Source of the DNA: Oleiphilaceae bacterium
GTDB taxonomy: Bacteria; Pseudomonadota; Gammaproteobacteria; Pseudomonadales; Oleiphilaceae
Reading direction: 5' to 3'
NCBI GenBank assembly: GCA_018334495.1
Contig: JAGXLV010000014.1
Location: forward strand, 1 to 49,505
Length of the DNA: 49,505 nt
Under the pieces are notes generated by a model that was not told the DNA's origin, did not search any database, and saw only the letters and a program-made list of their open reading frames with translations. Position numbers and translations under genes: made by a program. This document shows, one piece after another, positions 1-7,686 of the stretch. The number at the start of each line of letters is the position of its first letter. The stretch's first letter is position 1.

Positions 1-26
1 CTAAAGCCATAACCAAGGAGCATCCG

Positions 27-626
27 GTGCCCCCACTGGATAAAACGGCAGCCGGTTCCGAGAGACGGAAAGATCCCTGGAGCCTGTTGCTGGAAAAAGT
101 CGGCAAAAGCCAGGATCGACAAGCCTATCAAGAGCTGTTTCAGCACTTTGGCCCGCAGATCAAGTATTATGCTATGGCCAATGGTCTGGCCAGTCACGCC
201 GAAGAACTGGTGCAGGAAGTCTTTGTCTCGATCTGGCGACGCTCGTGCCTCTATGACTGGCGCAAGGCGGCTGCATCTACCTGGATTTTCACCATTGCTC
301 GTAACCAGCGCATCGATATGCTGCGCAAAATGAAGCGCACCAGCGCTGAAATGCAGGTGGAAACCGAAGATTTGTGGCAAATTCCAGGTGACAACGAAGA
401 CGACCCGGTGACGTCGCTGCATCGTCTGATGTCCGAGCGCCGTATCCGCGAATCCCTGAAACATCTGCCTGAAGAACAGACCACGGTGATTGCCAAAGTC
501 TACATGGAACACAAGTCCCACCAGATGGTGGCGAATGAGTTGAATATCCCGTTAGGTACTGTAAAAAGCCGAGTGCGTCTGGCGCTCAATAAATTAAAAG
601 TGATTCTGCAGGACCAAAACGTATGA
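27..626 (+). CDS. rpoE: ECF sigma factor, RpoE/ChrR-partner type (ECF11-like)
   Basis: Group IV RNA polymerase sigma factor of 199 residues. Region 2 is visible at about residues 35-100 (the stretch around AEELVQEVFVSIWRR and the STWIFTIARNQRIDMLRK segment). Region 4 is at about 140-195 (LKHLPEEQTTVI, then the helix-turn-helix ending in IPLGTVKSRVRLALNKLK). It starts at GTG with AAGGAG six bases upstream. The last codon overlaps the next gene by ATGA, and that gene is a ChrR anti-sigma factor, so this is very likely the sigma factor that responds to singlet oxygen or organic peroxides in Rhodobacter-type systems. A TAAAGC at 2-7 could be its own -10 element, but the -35 would lie outside the window. 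The function is inferred from pairing and family. Confidence 0.93.
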   Translation: MPPLDKTAAGSERRKDPWSLLLEKVGKSQDRQAYQELFQHFGPQIKYYAMANGLASHAEELVQEVFVSIWRRSCLYDWRKAAASTWIFTIARNQRIDMLRKMKRTSAEMQVETEDLWQIPGDNEDDPVTSLHRLMSERRIRESLKHLPEEQTTVIAKVYMEHKSHQMVANELNIPLGTVKSRVRLALNKLKVILQDQNV

Positions 627-1261
627 GCCAGCATCATCCGGATAGCTGCAGTTTGATGGAGTTCAGCGCCGGTAACCTGACTGAACCCCATGCCTTGTGT
701 ATCCGCCTACACCTTGATAAATGCCACCAGTGTCGCAGCAGGGTCGACATGATGGAGAGCCTGGGCGCGGTGATGATGGAGCAACAGCCTCAGATCAGTG
801 TCGCAACATCCACATTCGATTCAATTCTTGCCAGGATTGATCAGGGATCCCAAGAGCTGGAACAGGAACGACCGCGAGTAAAATCCGGCCCCCTGGAGAA
901 GCTGTTGGGCACGGACCTTGATGGGCTTCCCTGGAAACGGCAAATCGGCGATGTCAGCATTCTTGATATTTCCGACCGTTTCCCCGACCAACCGGAACGG
1001 GTCGTGATGCAAAAATTGACCGCAGGCGGTAAAGCGCCAGCGCATACCCATCGCGGTGAAGAAACAACGATCGTATTGCAGGGCGCCTTCTCCGATAATA
1101 AAGGCGTGTTTAACCAGTGGGACTTTGTAGTGCTTGATCAGGAAGACAATCACAAGCCAGTGGCACTGGAAGGTGATGATTGTATTACCTTGTCGGTGCT
1201 GAGCGCACCGGTGAGACTGACCGGTACCTTTACACGATTGCTGAATCCGTTCATTACTTAG
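623..1261 (+). CDS. chrR: ChrR-type zinc/cupin anti-sigma factor
   Basis: Anti-sigma factor of 212 residues, translationally coupled to the sigma gene by an ATGA overlap. The N-terminal zinc-binding anti-sigma domain carries the HLDKCHQC motif (H-x3-C-x2-C) near residues 30-37. The C-terminal half is a cupin with PAHTHRGEE (two His and a Glu as metal ligands) and a later His in EDNHKP. In known ChrR proteins the N-terminal domain holds the sigma factor, and the cupin is needed to release it on exposure to singlet oxygen. All expected metal ligands are visible, so it is probably functional. It is followed by a 122-bp gap and a convergent acetyltransferase gene. Confidence 0.93.
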   Translation: MSQHHPDSCSLMEFSAGNLTEPHALCIRLHLDKCHQCRSRVDMMESLGAVMMEQQPQISVATSTFDSILARIDQGSQELEQERPRVKSGPLEKLLGTDLDGLPWKRQIGDVSILDISDRFPDQPERVVMQKLTAGGKAPAHTHRGEETTIVLQGAFSDNKGVFNQWDFVVLDQEDNHKPVALEGDDCITLSVLSAPVRLTGTFTRLLNPFIT

Positions 1262-1274
1262 AAAAATGCAAGAT

Positions 1275-1317
1275 ATCCCCAAAGTGGACGCGGCTCAATT
1301 GCGCTCTTCTTGGGGAT
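1275..1317. repeat. Inverted repeat between convergent chrR and GNAT genes
   Basis: ATCCCCAA at 1275-1282 pairs with TTGGGGAT at 1310-1317 around a 27-base loop. Both flanks extend weakly (AGAT/TCTT). It lies just after the chrR stop, between convergent genes. No T-run follows on either strand, so it is not a classical intrinsic terminator. It may still act as a 3' end structure. Confidence 0.4.
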
Positions 1318-1383
1318 CTTGGTGCAGTCGCCGACAACAGCGAACGTTTCAGTCAGCGTCTGGACGACAAAAAAAGCAGGCCA

Positions 1384-1896
1384 TTACATTGGCTTGAAAT
1401 GCAGCGCCAGTTCGTCGATCGCCTTTCCAGTTACCCGCTGCTCGGTCCATTCCTCCATGGCTACCGCGCCGATGGACCGATAAAACCGGATAGCGGGCTC
1501 ATTCCAGTCAAGCACACGCCACTCGAGGCGGCCGCAATTCTGCTTTTTTGTAAGATCGGCAAGGTAAGCAATCATCATTTTTCCGATCCCTTTATTACGC
1601 ATTTCGGGCCTTACGTAAAGATCTTCAAGGTAAATACCCGGGCGCCCAATGAACGTAGAAAAATTGTAGAAGTACAGGGCAAAGCCAACCGGCTCGCCGT
1701 CCCACTCTGCAATCACTACTTCGGCCACCCGCTGGTCGCCAAAGAGGCTTTCAGTCAAGACCACCTCGGTGGCAACAACCTCATGAAGCAACTCTTCGTA
1801 TTCAGCCAGCTCTCTTATAAAGGACAGGATCAACGGAACATCGGCTTCGTCGGTGCTCCGGAGAGTCAGGTTTTTTAGGGTTGTTTGAGTTTTCAT
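1384..1896 (-). CDS. GNAT family N-acetyltransferase (diamine acetyltransferase-like)
   Basis: Acetyltransferase of 170 residues. The acetyl-CoA binding loop is seen as VRPEMRNKGIGKMM, following the IYLEDLYV strand typical of the spermidine/spermine or thialysine acetyltransferase branch. Conserved late segments include EWRVLDWNEPAIRFYRSIGA. I chose the ATG at 1896 because GAGG sits about five bases upstream; an in-frame start 57 bases earlier would add a non-homologous leader. It lies 74 bp downstream of the SDR gene on the same strand and may be co-transcribed with it. The substrate (diamine, polyamine or a lysine analogue) cannot be read from the sequence. Confidence 0.85.
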   Translation of the reverse strand: MKTQTTLKNLTLRSTDEADVPLILSFIRELAEYEELLHEVVATEVVLTESLFGDQRVAEVVIAEWDGEPVGFALYFYNFSTFIGRPGIYLEDLYVRPEMRNKGIGKMMIAYLADLTKKQNCGRLEWRVLDWNEPAIRFYRSIGAVAMEEWTEQRVTGKAIDELALHFKPM

Positions 1897-1970
1897 AAAC
1901 CTCGTTCTTAGAGTACATACGCCCATCACGGGCAATAACGCCGCATCATTCAAACGTTGGACCTGCTGTT

Positions 1971-2705
1971 TTACCAGGGCAAATCAGTGCCGTCCCAGTT
2001 TATGAATCGCCCATTGTCCGCATCCGTCAGCTTTTCGAACACCGTAACCATGTTGTCAGCGGTTTCGTCGGCATCATGGACAACCAGTTGTGCCAAAGAC
2101 TGTTCATAGGGTGCGCTGAGCGGCGTGCGCGTGGTGCCGGGATGAACTGCCACGCAGCACATGCCCCTGGTTCGCCGGGGCAGCTCGATAGCCAGGTTGC
2201 GCACAAACATGTTCAGTGCCGCCTTAGAGGCACGGTAAGCGTACCAACCACCCATCCGGTTATCCGTGAGGGAACCTACTTTGGCGGATATGGCCATCAG
2301 GCGTTTTGGTTCCTTGTGACGCAGCCAGGGCAGAAGGGCCTGGACCAACAGGGGGAAAGCCATGGCGTTGATGGTGAACGCGTGTTCCAGATTGCTCGCA
2401 TCCACATCTTCCAGTCGTTTTTCCGGCTTAACCCCCTCCCCATGCAGCAGGCCCGAGGCGAAGATCAGGCCATCGACTTGGGCATCGGCAGGCAGCAGTG
2501 ACGCGATACGCTCCTTGAACTGGCCGGGGCAACTACCATCCCAGCGTCCGAGCCGGAGTCGGCCCTGGTATTCATCTATCCAGTCCTGTTCATCTTCCGG
2601 GGCACGGCACAGCCCCCAGACTGCTGTGTCCGGTGCCTTCAGCAGCCGTTTGGCGATAGCCCGGCCTATGCCTCCCGTAGCGCCCGCCAGCACAATGTTT
2701 TGCAT
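1971..2705 (-). CDS. SDR family NAD(P)-dependent oxidoreductase (C-factor-like)
   Basis: Short-chain dehydrogenase of 244 residues. The N-terminal dinucleotide motif is GATGGIGRAIAKRLL. The catalytic segment is YAYRASKAALN (Tyr-x3-Lys), with a Ser upstream in LMAISAKVGS. HPGTTRTPLS is the usual loop after the active site. The start is set by a strong AGGAGG five bases before ATG. SDR genes of this kind recur beside ECF-ChrR pairs in proteobacteria, and this one has a candidate ECF-type -10 (TAAGGC) and an FNR-like dyad upstream. The substrate is unknown; the link to the photo-oxidative regulon is inferred. Confidence 0.87.
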   Translation of the reverse strand: MQNIVLAGATGGIGRAIAKRLLKAPDTAVWGLCRAPEDEQDWIDEYQGRLRLGRWDGSCPGQFKERIASLLPADAQVDGLIFASGLLHGEGVKPEKRLEDVDASNLEHAFTINAMAFPLLVQALLPWLRHKEPKRLMAISAKVGSLTDNRMGGWYAYRASKAALNMFVRNLAIELPRRTRGMCCVAVHPGTTRTPLSAPYEQSLAQLVVHDADETADNMVTVFEKLTDADNGRFINWDGTDLPW

Positions 2706-2890
2706 GGAACCTCCTTTTTTGCCTTACCGGCGCCTGATGATTTGCATCAAGCATACGAGAGACCCAAAAAATCAGACTGCCAGACTACACTTATGGGTCC
2801 GCCTAAAGCGAGTTCTACGGCAATTGCCGCCTTAAAAAGGCGCAATCCTCTTCGACGGGCCACTAGATGCGATCTATTTTTAAATCTGGG
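2706..2890. other. Non-coding gap with short dyads upstream of the small RNA
   Basis: No credible gene was found here. It holds the SDR upstream region, a perfect 12-bp palindrome CGGCAATTGCCG (2818-2829), and immediately after it a six-pair hairpin CGCCTT-AAA-AAGGCG (2828-2842). It becomes AT-rich at 2874-2886, just before the proposed ECF promoter. The hairpins have no T-run. Confidence 0.4.
2721..2750 (-). promoter_or_regulatory. Candidate SDR promoter with an overlapping FNR/ANR-like dyad
   Basis: Read on the minus strand, TGATGC (2744-2749) and TAAGGC (2721-2726) are separated by 17 bases. They resemble the -35/-10 pattern seen at the proposed small RNA promoter. The same DNA contains TTGAT-GCAA-ATCAT (2737-2750), nine of ten matches to the FNR/ANR box TTGAT-N4-ATCAA. 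The dyad is centred only 38 bases before the start codon, which does not suit class II activation. It may be chance or a repressing site. Confidence 0.3.
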
Positions 2891-2920
2891 TGATCTCTGC
2901 GTGTAACCGGTGCGTAAAGT
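2891..2920 (+). promoter_or_regulatory. Candidate ECF11-type promoter for the small RNA
   Basis: TGATCT (2891-2896) and TAAAGT (2915-2920) are separated by exactly 18 bases. This is close to the TGATC-N18-TAA pattern known from RpoE/ChrR-dependent promoters of Rhodobacter. The start of transcription would fall near 2927. The match was found by eye and is untested. Confidence 0.45.
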
Positions 2921-2926
2921 TACATG

Positions 2927-3004
2927 TCTTGAATCAGGATGTTTTCAGACTAGTGCAAATGTTGAACTCCTTGTCTTTAAGCCACGTCTTGCGTGGCTTT
3001 TTTT
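2927..3004 (+). ncRNA. Putative small RNA ending in an intrinsic terminator
   Basis: A transcript of about 78 nucleotides is inferred between the ECF-like promoter and a strong terminator (2979-3004). The flanking genes are divergent, SDR leftward and tcdA rightward. No plus-strand gene lies upstream that would need this terminator, which argues for a free-standing RNA. No convincing open frame is visible. A GGA sits near the 5' end (CAGGATG). It did not match 6S, tmRNA, RNase P or SRP RNA as I know them. It could instead be part of a longer transcript starting further left. Confidence 0.5.
2979..3004 (+). terminator. Rho-independent terminator of the putative small RNA
   Basis: AAGCCACG (2979-2986) pairs perfectly with CGTGGCTT (2992-2999) around a five-base loop, followed by T residues to 3004. 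On the minus strand the hairpin is followed by AAAGAC, so it works only for rightward transcripts. Confidence 0.85.
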
Positions 3005-3079
3005 GTCTGCAAATCCCCAGTAATGGCGGGCCTTGAGATACAATACCGCTGCTTTGGATGATGTTATTGCAGGCACCCT

Positions 3080-3880
3080 ATGACCATGCCGGAAAATTAT
3101 TCTCTGACGTTTGGTGGCATTGAGCGGCTTTATGGCCGTCGCGCCCTGACGGCCTTCTGGCGTAGCCACATTGTGGTGATCGGTCTTGGCGGCGTAGGCT
3201 CCTGGGCAGCAGAAGCGCTGGCGCGCACGGGCATAGGGGCGATCACGTTAATTGATATGGACGATATTTGTGTCTCCAACACCAACCGCCAACTCCACGC
3301 CCTGACCGGACAGTATGGTCGAACCAAGACCGATGTCATGGCCGAACGCCTGCGAGCCATCAATCCGGACGCGGATATCCGGGTGCATTTTGGTTTTATT
3401 ACCACAAAAAACGTGACCAATCTGATCTCACCGGACGTTTCGGGTGTCATTGACGGTATCGACAGCGTCAAACCCAAGGCGGCTCTGATCGCTCACTGCA
3501 AGTATCACAAGGTGCCCTTGGTATGCGCCGGAGGCGCTGGCGGCCAGATAGACCCGACCCGGATCCAGGTTGCCGATCTCAGCCGGACCACGCAAGATCC
3601 GTTACTGGCCAAAGTGCGAAACCTGTTACGCCGGGAATACGGGTTTTCACGCAACCCCAAGCGGCGCTACGGCATCGAAGCCGTATACTCGCTGGAGCAG
3701 CTGACGTACCCTGCTCCGGGCGGTGAAGTATGCTTGCAAAAGCCCGAAACGGAAGGTCCGGTGCGTCTCGACTGCGCCACGGGGTTTGGCGCATCCAGCC
3801 CGGTCACCGCCAGCTTCGGCTTCACCGCGGCCTCCCGGCTGATCAACCGCATTGCAGTCAGAGCCCGCGCTGAGGTGTAA
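3080..3880 (+). CDS. tcdA: tRNA threonylcarbamoyladenosine dehydratase TcdA (CsdL)
   Basis: E1-like ThiF/MoeB-family enzyme of 266 residues. It makes cyclic t6A (ct6A37) in ANN-decoding tRNAs by ATP-dependent dehydration of t6A. The nucleotide-binding motif GLGGVGSWAAEALART is near residue 36, followed by LIDMDDICVSNTNRQ, which carries the Asp and Asn/Arg residues used for adenylation. A GGAGGQIDPTR loop and a late Cys-containing segment (RLDCATGFGASSP) fit the TcdA branch. ATG at 3080 is used; a second ATG two codons later is possible. The ribosome binding site is weak. It stands alone, downstream of the small RNA terminator. Confidence 0.9.
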   Translation: MTMPENYSLTFGGIERLYGRRALTAFWRSHIVVIGLGGVGSWAAEALARTGIGAITLIDMDDICVSNTNRQLHALTGQYGRTKTDVMAERLRAINPDADIRVHFGFITTKNVTNLISPDVSGVIDGIDSVKPKAALIAHCKYHKVPLVCAGGAGGQIDPTRIQVADLSRTTQDPLLAKVRNLLRREYGFSRNPKRRYGIEAVYSLEQLTYPAPGGEVCLQKPETEGPVRLDCATGFGASSPVTASFGFTAASRLINRIAVRARAEV

Positions 3881-3967
3881 CCGTAAGTCAGGCTGCTGGT
3901 CGTTGCTTTCAAGAGTGAGCCCCGTCATGTGGTTTATTGCCTCAAAACAAGGAACACCTCTTTCATT

Positions 3968-5824
3968 ATGACTGTCAGCACGGTCCTGTTGCTTGCCAGC
4001 ATCGGCGTAATCTCACTTTTTTGCCAGTGGCTGGCTTGGCGCGTGCGCGTACCCGCTATTCTTTTTCTGCTGGGCGGCGGCATTGTGGCAGGTCCGGTAA
4101 CGGGCTTTCTCGACCCAGAGGCCGTGTTCGGGGATCTGCTGTTTCCGCTCATTTCCCTGGCGGTGGCAGTGATTCTGTTCGAAGGCAGCCTCACCCTGAA
4201 ATTCCGGGACATCAAGGGTCATGGCCGGATGGTTCGCCGGCTCATTCCTGTTGGGTCCATCGTCACCTGTACGCTCGGCACCCTGGCTGCGCACTGGGCG
4301 CTTGGCCTGTCCTGGGAAATTGCTCTGTTGTTCGGCGCCATTGCGGTCGTCACGGGTCCGACAGTAATCGCGCCGCTGCTCCGTTCGGTTCGCCCCGCCT
4401 CAAGGCTGGCAAACATACTGAGGTGGGAAAGCATTATCATTGATCCGGTCGGAGCCCTGCTGGCGGTACTGGTGTTCGAAGGCATAGTGTCCTGGGGTCA
4501 GGGCAACGTCTTCGAACATTCGCTGTATATTTTCGCCACCACCATTTTTACGGGGCTGCTCCTGGGCGCCGGCGCCGGCTGGCTCAATGGCATTGCGCTG
4601 CGCAAACACCTGGTTCCACAGTACCTGCATAACGCCGGCACCTTGACCTTTATGCTGGGTGTCTATGCCCTGTCCAATGAGGTGGCTCACGAATCCGGCT
4701 TGCTGACGGTGACGGTGATGGGCATGTGGATGGCCAACATGAAACAGGTACCCATTGAAAACATTCTCGAATTCAAAGAATCTCTCAGTGTCCTGCTGAT
4801 CTCGGCGTTGTTCATCATTCTGGCAGCCAGGGTGGAGTTCACGGCCATCGCAGAGTTGGGCTGGGGCCTCGCTGGGGTGCTGGGTGTGCTGATCTTCCTG
4901 GCCCGGCCGGCAAGCATTTTTCTCTCGGGCATCGGCACCTCGCTAACCTGGCGGGACAAGCTGTTCCTGAGCTGGATTGCACCGAGAGGTATAGTCGCGG
5001 CGGCGGTATCCGCCCTGTTTGCCTTCCAGCTTGAGAAAATCGGCTATGAAGGTGCCAGCGTCCTGGTTCCGCTGGTATTCATAGTGATCATTACTACGGT
5101 CACACTGCAAAGCCTGACAGCTCGACCCATTGCCCGCCTTCTCAAGGTGATGGAACCGGCCAATTATGGTTTTCTCATTCTGGGCGCCAACCCGGTGGCT
5201 CGCCAGATCGGCGCCGCCCTGAAAAAGCTGGATGTTCCCGTGATGCTGACGGACACCAACTGGGAAAACATACGTCAGGCCCGGATGGAAAACCTGACTG
5301 TCTACTTCGGCAACCCCACCTCCCAGCATGCCTCGACTCACCTCGACCTCACCGGTGTAGGCAACCTGCTGGTTATTTCGCCCTACAAGCATCTCAACAC
5401 CCTGGCCACCTACCACTTCCTTGACTGGTTTGGCAGCGGCAATGTCTACAGTCTGTTTGATGGCGACCAGGATCAAAAGGCGCGCTATCAAACGGCGGGG
5501 AAAATTCAGGAGACCCGAGGGCTTTTCGGTGATACCAGCTACCCCCAACTGGCCAGCCTTGTCAGCCAGGGCTATACGGTAAAAACCACCCAGATCAGTG
5601 ACGCGTTCAGCTACGGGGATTTCAGGGAAATTTATGGACAGAAAGCGAAATTACTGTTCACGGTAGATCCCCGTGGTCACATTGAGGCGGTCAGGTCGCC
5701 AGCGCCAGCCAAGATTGAAAAGGGCTGGACACTGGTCAGCCTGGTACCGCCGCAACCCGCCAAGGAGCGTACGGAAAAAGCACAGGATGAGGCCGGCAAA
5801 GGTTCCCGCTCAGCCCCGGCCTGA
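3968..5824 (+). CDS. Cation:proton antiporter with C-terminal TrkA-N-like domain
   Basis: Inner-membrane monovalent cation/H+ exchanger of 618 residues from the CPA1/NhaP-like group. The first ~385 residues hold about twelve hydrophobic segments with the family's FEGSLTL and ITGPT-like (VVTGPTVIAPLL) motifs and the late SWIAPRGIVAAAVSALF helix. Residues ~400-530 form a Rossmann-like nucleotide-binding domain beginning YGFLILGANPVARQIG, typical of regulatory TrkA-N modules. I prefer ATG at 3968; an upstream in-frame GTG at 3929 adds a short polar leader. AAGGA lies a rather long 14 bases before the ATG. Whether it moves Na+ or K+ cannot be told. The convergent neighbour ends 8 bp away. Confidence 0.88.
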   Translation: MTVSTVLLLASIGVISLFCQWLAWRVRVPAILFLLGGGIVAGPVTGFLDPEAVFGDLLFPLISLAVAVILFEGSLTLKFRDIKGHGRMVRRLIPVGSIVTCTLGTLAAHWALGLSWEIALLFGAIAVVTGPTVIAPLLRSVRPASRLANILRWESIIIDPVGALLAVLVFEGIVSWGQGNVFEHSLYIFATTIFTGLLLGAGAGWLNGIALRKHLVPQYLHNAGTLTFMLGVYALSNEVAHESGLLTVTVMGMWMANMKQVPIENILEFKESLSVLLISALFIILAARVEFTAIAELGWGLAGVLGVLIFLARPASIFLSGIGTSLTWRDKLFLSWIAPRGIVAAAVSALFAFQLEKIGYEGASVLVPLVFIVIITTVTLQSLTARPIARLLKVMEPANYGFLILGANPVARQIGAALKKLDVPVMLTDTNWENIRQARMENLTVYFGNPTSQHASTHLDLTGVGNLLVISPYKHLNTLATYHFLDWFGSGNVYSLFDGDQDQKARYQTAGKIQETRGLFGDTSYPQLASLVSQGYTVKTTQISDAFSYGDFREIYGQKAKLLFTVDPRGHIEAVRSPAPAKIEKGWTLVSLVPPQPAKERTEKAQDEAGKGSRSAPA

Positions 5825-5832
5825 TGAACCGA

Positions 5833-6801
5833 TTAGCCGCCAGCCCGGCAATCCAGAATCAGCTTGCCCCGAACGTGACCCTGCTCCAGCAGTCGATGGG
5901 CATCGGCGGCTTTGTCCAAAGGGAAGGTCTTTTCCACGTGTAACCGGACATCACCGTCCTCAATCAGCTCGGCAATTTCTTCCAGATGAAACACGTCGGG
6001 GCGTACGGTCAGTCCATGAGCTCTCAGCCCAAGCGCCTCTGCTGCGGTAATAACATCGTCGGCCGTAACACTGGGCACAGTAACCAGTACGCCATGCTGG
6101 GCCAGGGTGTGCAACGACCGACGACCGGTCTCTCCGCCGATGAGGTCAATCACCGCATCGAGTCCATAACATTCCTCGACGAAATCTGTGGTGTGGTAGT
6201 CAATGACTTCGTGAACGCCCAGTTTCGCCAGAAAATCCCGATTTGCGGCCGAGGCGGTTGCGATCACATGAGCCCCGTAAGCGAGGGCAAACTGAACCGC
6301 CAGGTGTCCTACCCCACCGGCGCCGGCGTGGATCAGGATTTTGTTGCCCGACTCTATCTTTGCCACTTCAAATAACGCCTGCCAGGCGGTCAAGGCTGCC
6401 AGAGGCAGGCCACCGGCGGTGACCAGATCCAGCTCTGCCGGCACGATAATCAGCTCATCGGCCTGCGCCAGCGCGTGGTCGGCATAGGCGCCACCGCGGC
6501 TGGGAAAACCCACCATGCCCATGACGCGATCACCAACAGCCAGGGTGGCGACGTCGTTGCCAGTGGCGACCACCTCACCCGCCACATCATAGCCGGGAGT
6601 CCAGGGCAGGCTGTCTTCAATCTGGCGGGCGGCGAACCCCAGGCCTTTGCGTGTCTTCCAGTCGATGGGGTTGAGCCCCGCACCCTGGACCCGGATAAGC
6701 ACTTCACCAGGCTCCGGGGCTGGGCAAGCCGCCGTTTCCAGCTGCAGCACATCCGCATCGCCAAACTGGTGATAAACAATTTTTCGCATCTCGGTGTCCA
6801 T
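5833..6801 (-). CDS. NADP-dependent MDR oxidoreductase (quinone oxidoreductase-like)
   Basis: Medium-chain dehydrogenase/reductase of 322 residues without the structural or catalytic zinc ligand pattern, so closer to QOR/zeta-crystallin than to alcohol dehydrogenases. Visible features are an N-terminal GroES-like fold (GEVLIRVQGAGLNPIDWK, then PGYDVAGEVVATG) and the Rossmann motif AGAGGVGHLAVQ at about residues 160-170. The start ATG has GGAGG nine bases upstream; a second ATG four codons later is possible. The likely role is NADPH-dependent reduction of quinones or enones. The true substrate is unknown. The esterase gene upstream ends 75 bp before this start on the same strand, so the two could be one unit. 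Confidence 0.87.
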   Translation of the reverse strand: MDTEMRKIVYHQFGDADVLQLETAACPAPEPGEVLIRVQGAGLNPIDWKTRKGLGFAARQIEDSLPWTPGYDVAGEVVATGNDVATLAVGDRVMGMVGFPSRGGAYADHALAQADELIIVPAELDLVTAGGLPLAALTAWQALFEVAKIESGNKILIHAGAGGVGHLAVQFALAYGAHVIATASAANRDFLAKLGVHEVIDYHTTDFVEECYGLDAVIDLIGGETGRRSLHTLAQHGVLVTVPSVTADDVITAAEALGLRAHGLTVRPDVFHLEEIAELIEDGDVRLHVEKTFPLDKAADAHRLLEQGHVRGKLILDCRAGG

Positions 6802-6876
6802 GGTGCGCGCCTCCGGAAGTTACGCTTGTTCAACTGTGTGACTCAGAGTGACCTGAGCCGCAAGGGCTTGAGGATA

Positions 6877-7686
6877 TCAGTCATTAAAACCGTCGCCCTG
6901 CAGAAAGCGCCGGCATAAGTTGGTGAAGGCGTCGACTTTTTCAGCGTGCAGCCAGTGCCCGGTGCCGACAACAATACGCAGCTCAGCCTTGGGAAACAAC
7001 TTGGCAACCCGATCCCGATGCTTGTCCTGAATGTAAGCTGACTCCGCGCCCTTGATGAATAAGGTGGGCCCGTTAAAAGGGCCTTCGGCGGATGGCGCTG
7101 CGGCGAGGTCCTGATAGTGCTTTTCGATGACAGGCAGGTTGATGCGCCAGCGAAACCGTCGGTTATTGTCGTCCGAACGATCCTTGTCACTGAGCCGCTC
7201 CAGATTTTTCAGCAAAAACTGGCGTACCATCGGCATCTCGACGTACTGCCGCAGGGTTTCATCGGCCTCCTGCCGACTCTTGATACTTGCCAGATCCACA
7301 GCCCGCATACCTTCCAGCACCTCATCGTGACGGGCTTTATAGGTTACCGGGGCGATGTCCGCGACTATGAGCCGGCTGACTCTTTCAGGATGACTCAGTG
7401 CCAACTCCATGGCCGTCTTGCCGCCCATCGAATGACCCAACACAGACACTTTGCCGAGGCCCTGGCGGTCCATGTAAGCGAGCACATCCTCTGCCATGGC
7501 CGGATAGTCCATGGTTTCGGTATGGGGCGAGCGGCCATGGTTACGCTGGTCCAACCCGTGCACTTGCCACTGATCCTGCAAACGCTGGGTAACACCGCTC
7601 AGGTTCTCCAGCGAGCCAAACAGGCCGTGAAGCAAAATCACCGGCTCGCCTTCGCCGCTGACGCGATAGTTCAACTCTACACTCAT
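6877..7686 (-). CDS. ybfF: Alpha/beta fold hydrolase, YbfF-like esterase
   Basis: Esterase of 269 residues. The oxyanion segment HGLFGSLENL, the DQRNHGRSPH strand-turn, the nucleophile elbow GHSMGGK (Ser near residue 96) and a late GTGHWLHAEKV (catalytic His) are all visible, and match the YbfF branch that hydrolyses short acyl esters, including acyl-CoA, in vitro. The start is clear and the length is usual for the family (about 255-270). It reads leftward toward the quinone reductase-like gene, and its upstream region is shared with the divergent cardiolipin synthase. The physiological substrate is not known. Confidence 0.85.
   Translation of the reverse strand: MSVELNYRVSGEGEPVILLHGLFGSLENLSGVTQRLQDQWQVHGLDQRNHGRSPHTETMDYPAMAEDVLAYMDRQGLGKVSVLGHSMGGKTAMELALSHPERVSRLIVADIAPVTYKARHDEVLEGMRAVDLASIKSRQEADETLRQYVEMPMVRQFLLKNLERLSDKDRSDDNNRRFRWRINLPVIEKHYQDLAAAPSAEGPFNGPTLFIKGAESAYIQDKHRDRVAKLFPKAELRIVVGTGHWLHAEKVDAFTNLCRRFLQGDGFND

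Noticed and set aside
1266..1400. A short open frame after chrR starting MQDIPKVDAAQL
   Set aside because: No ribosome binding site, runs into the 3' end of the convergent acetyltransferase gene, and overlaps an inverted repeat.
2706..3004. A known structural RNA such as 6S RNA, tmRNA, RNase P RNA or SRP RNA
   Set aside because: None of the conserved sequence blocks I know for these RNAs is present. Only a small RNA of unknown family remains.
3929..3967. An upstream GTG start for the antiporter
   Set aside because: The added residues are polar and not typical of the family, whose proteins begin close to the first membrane helix.
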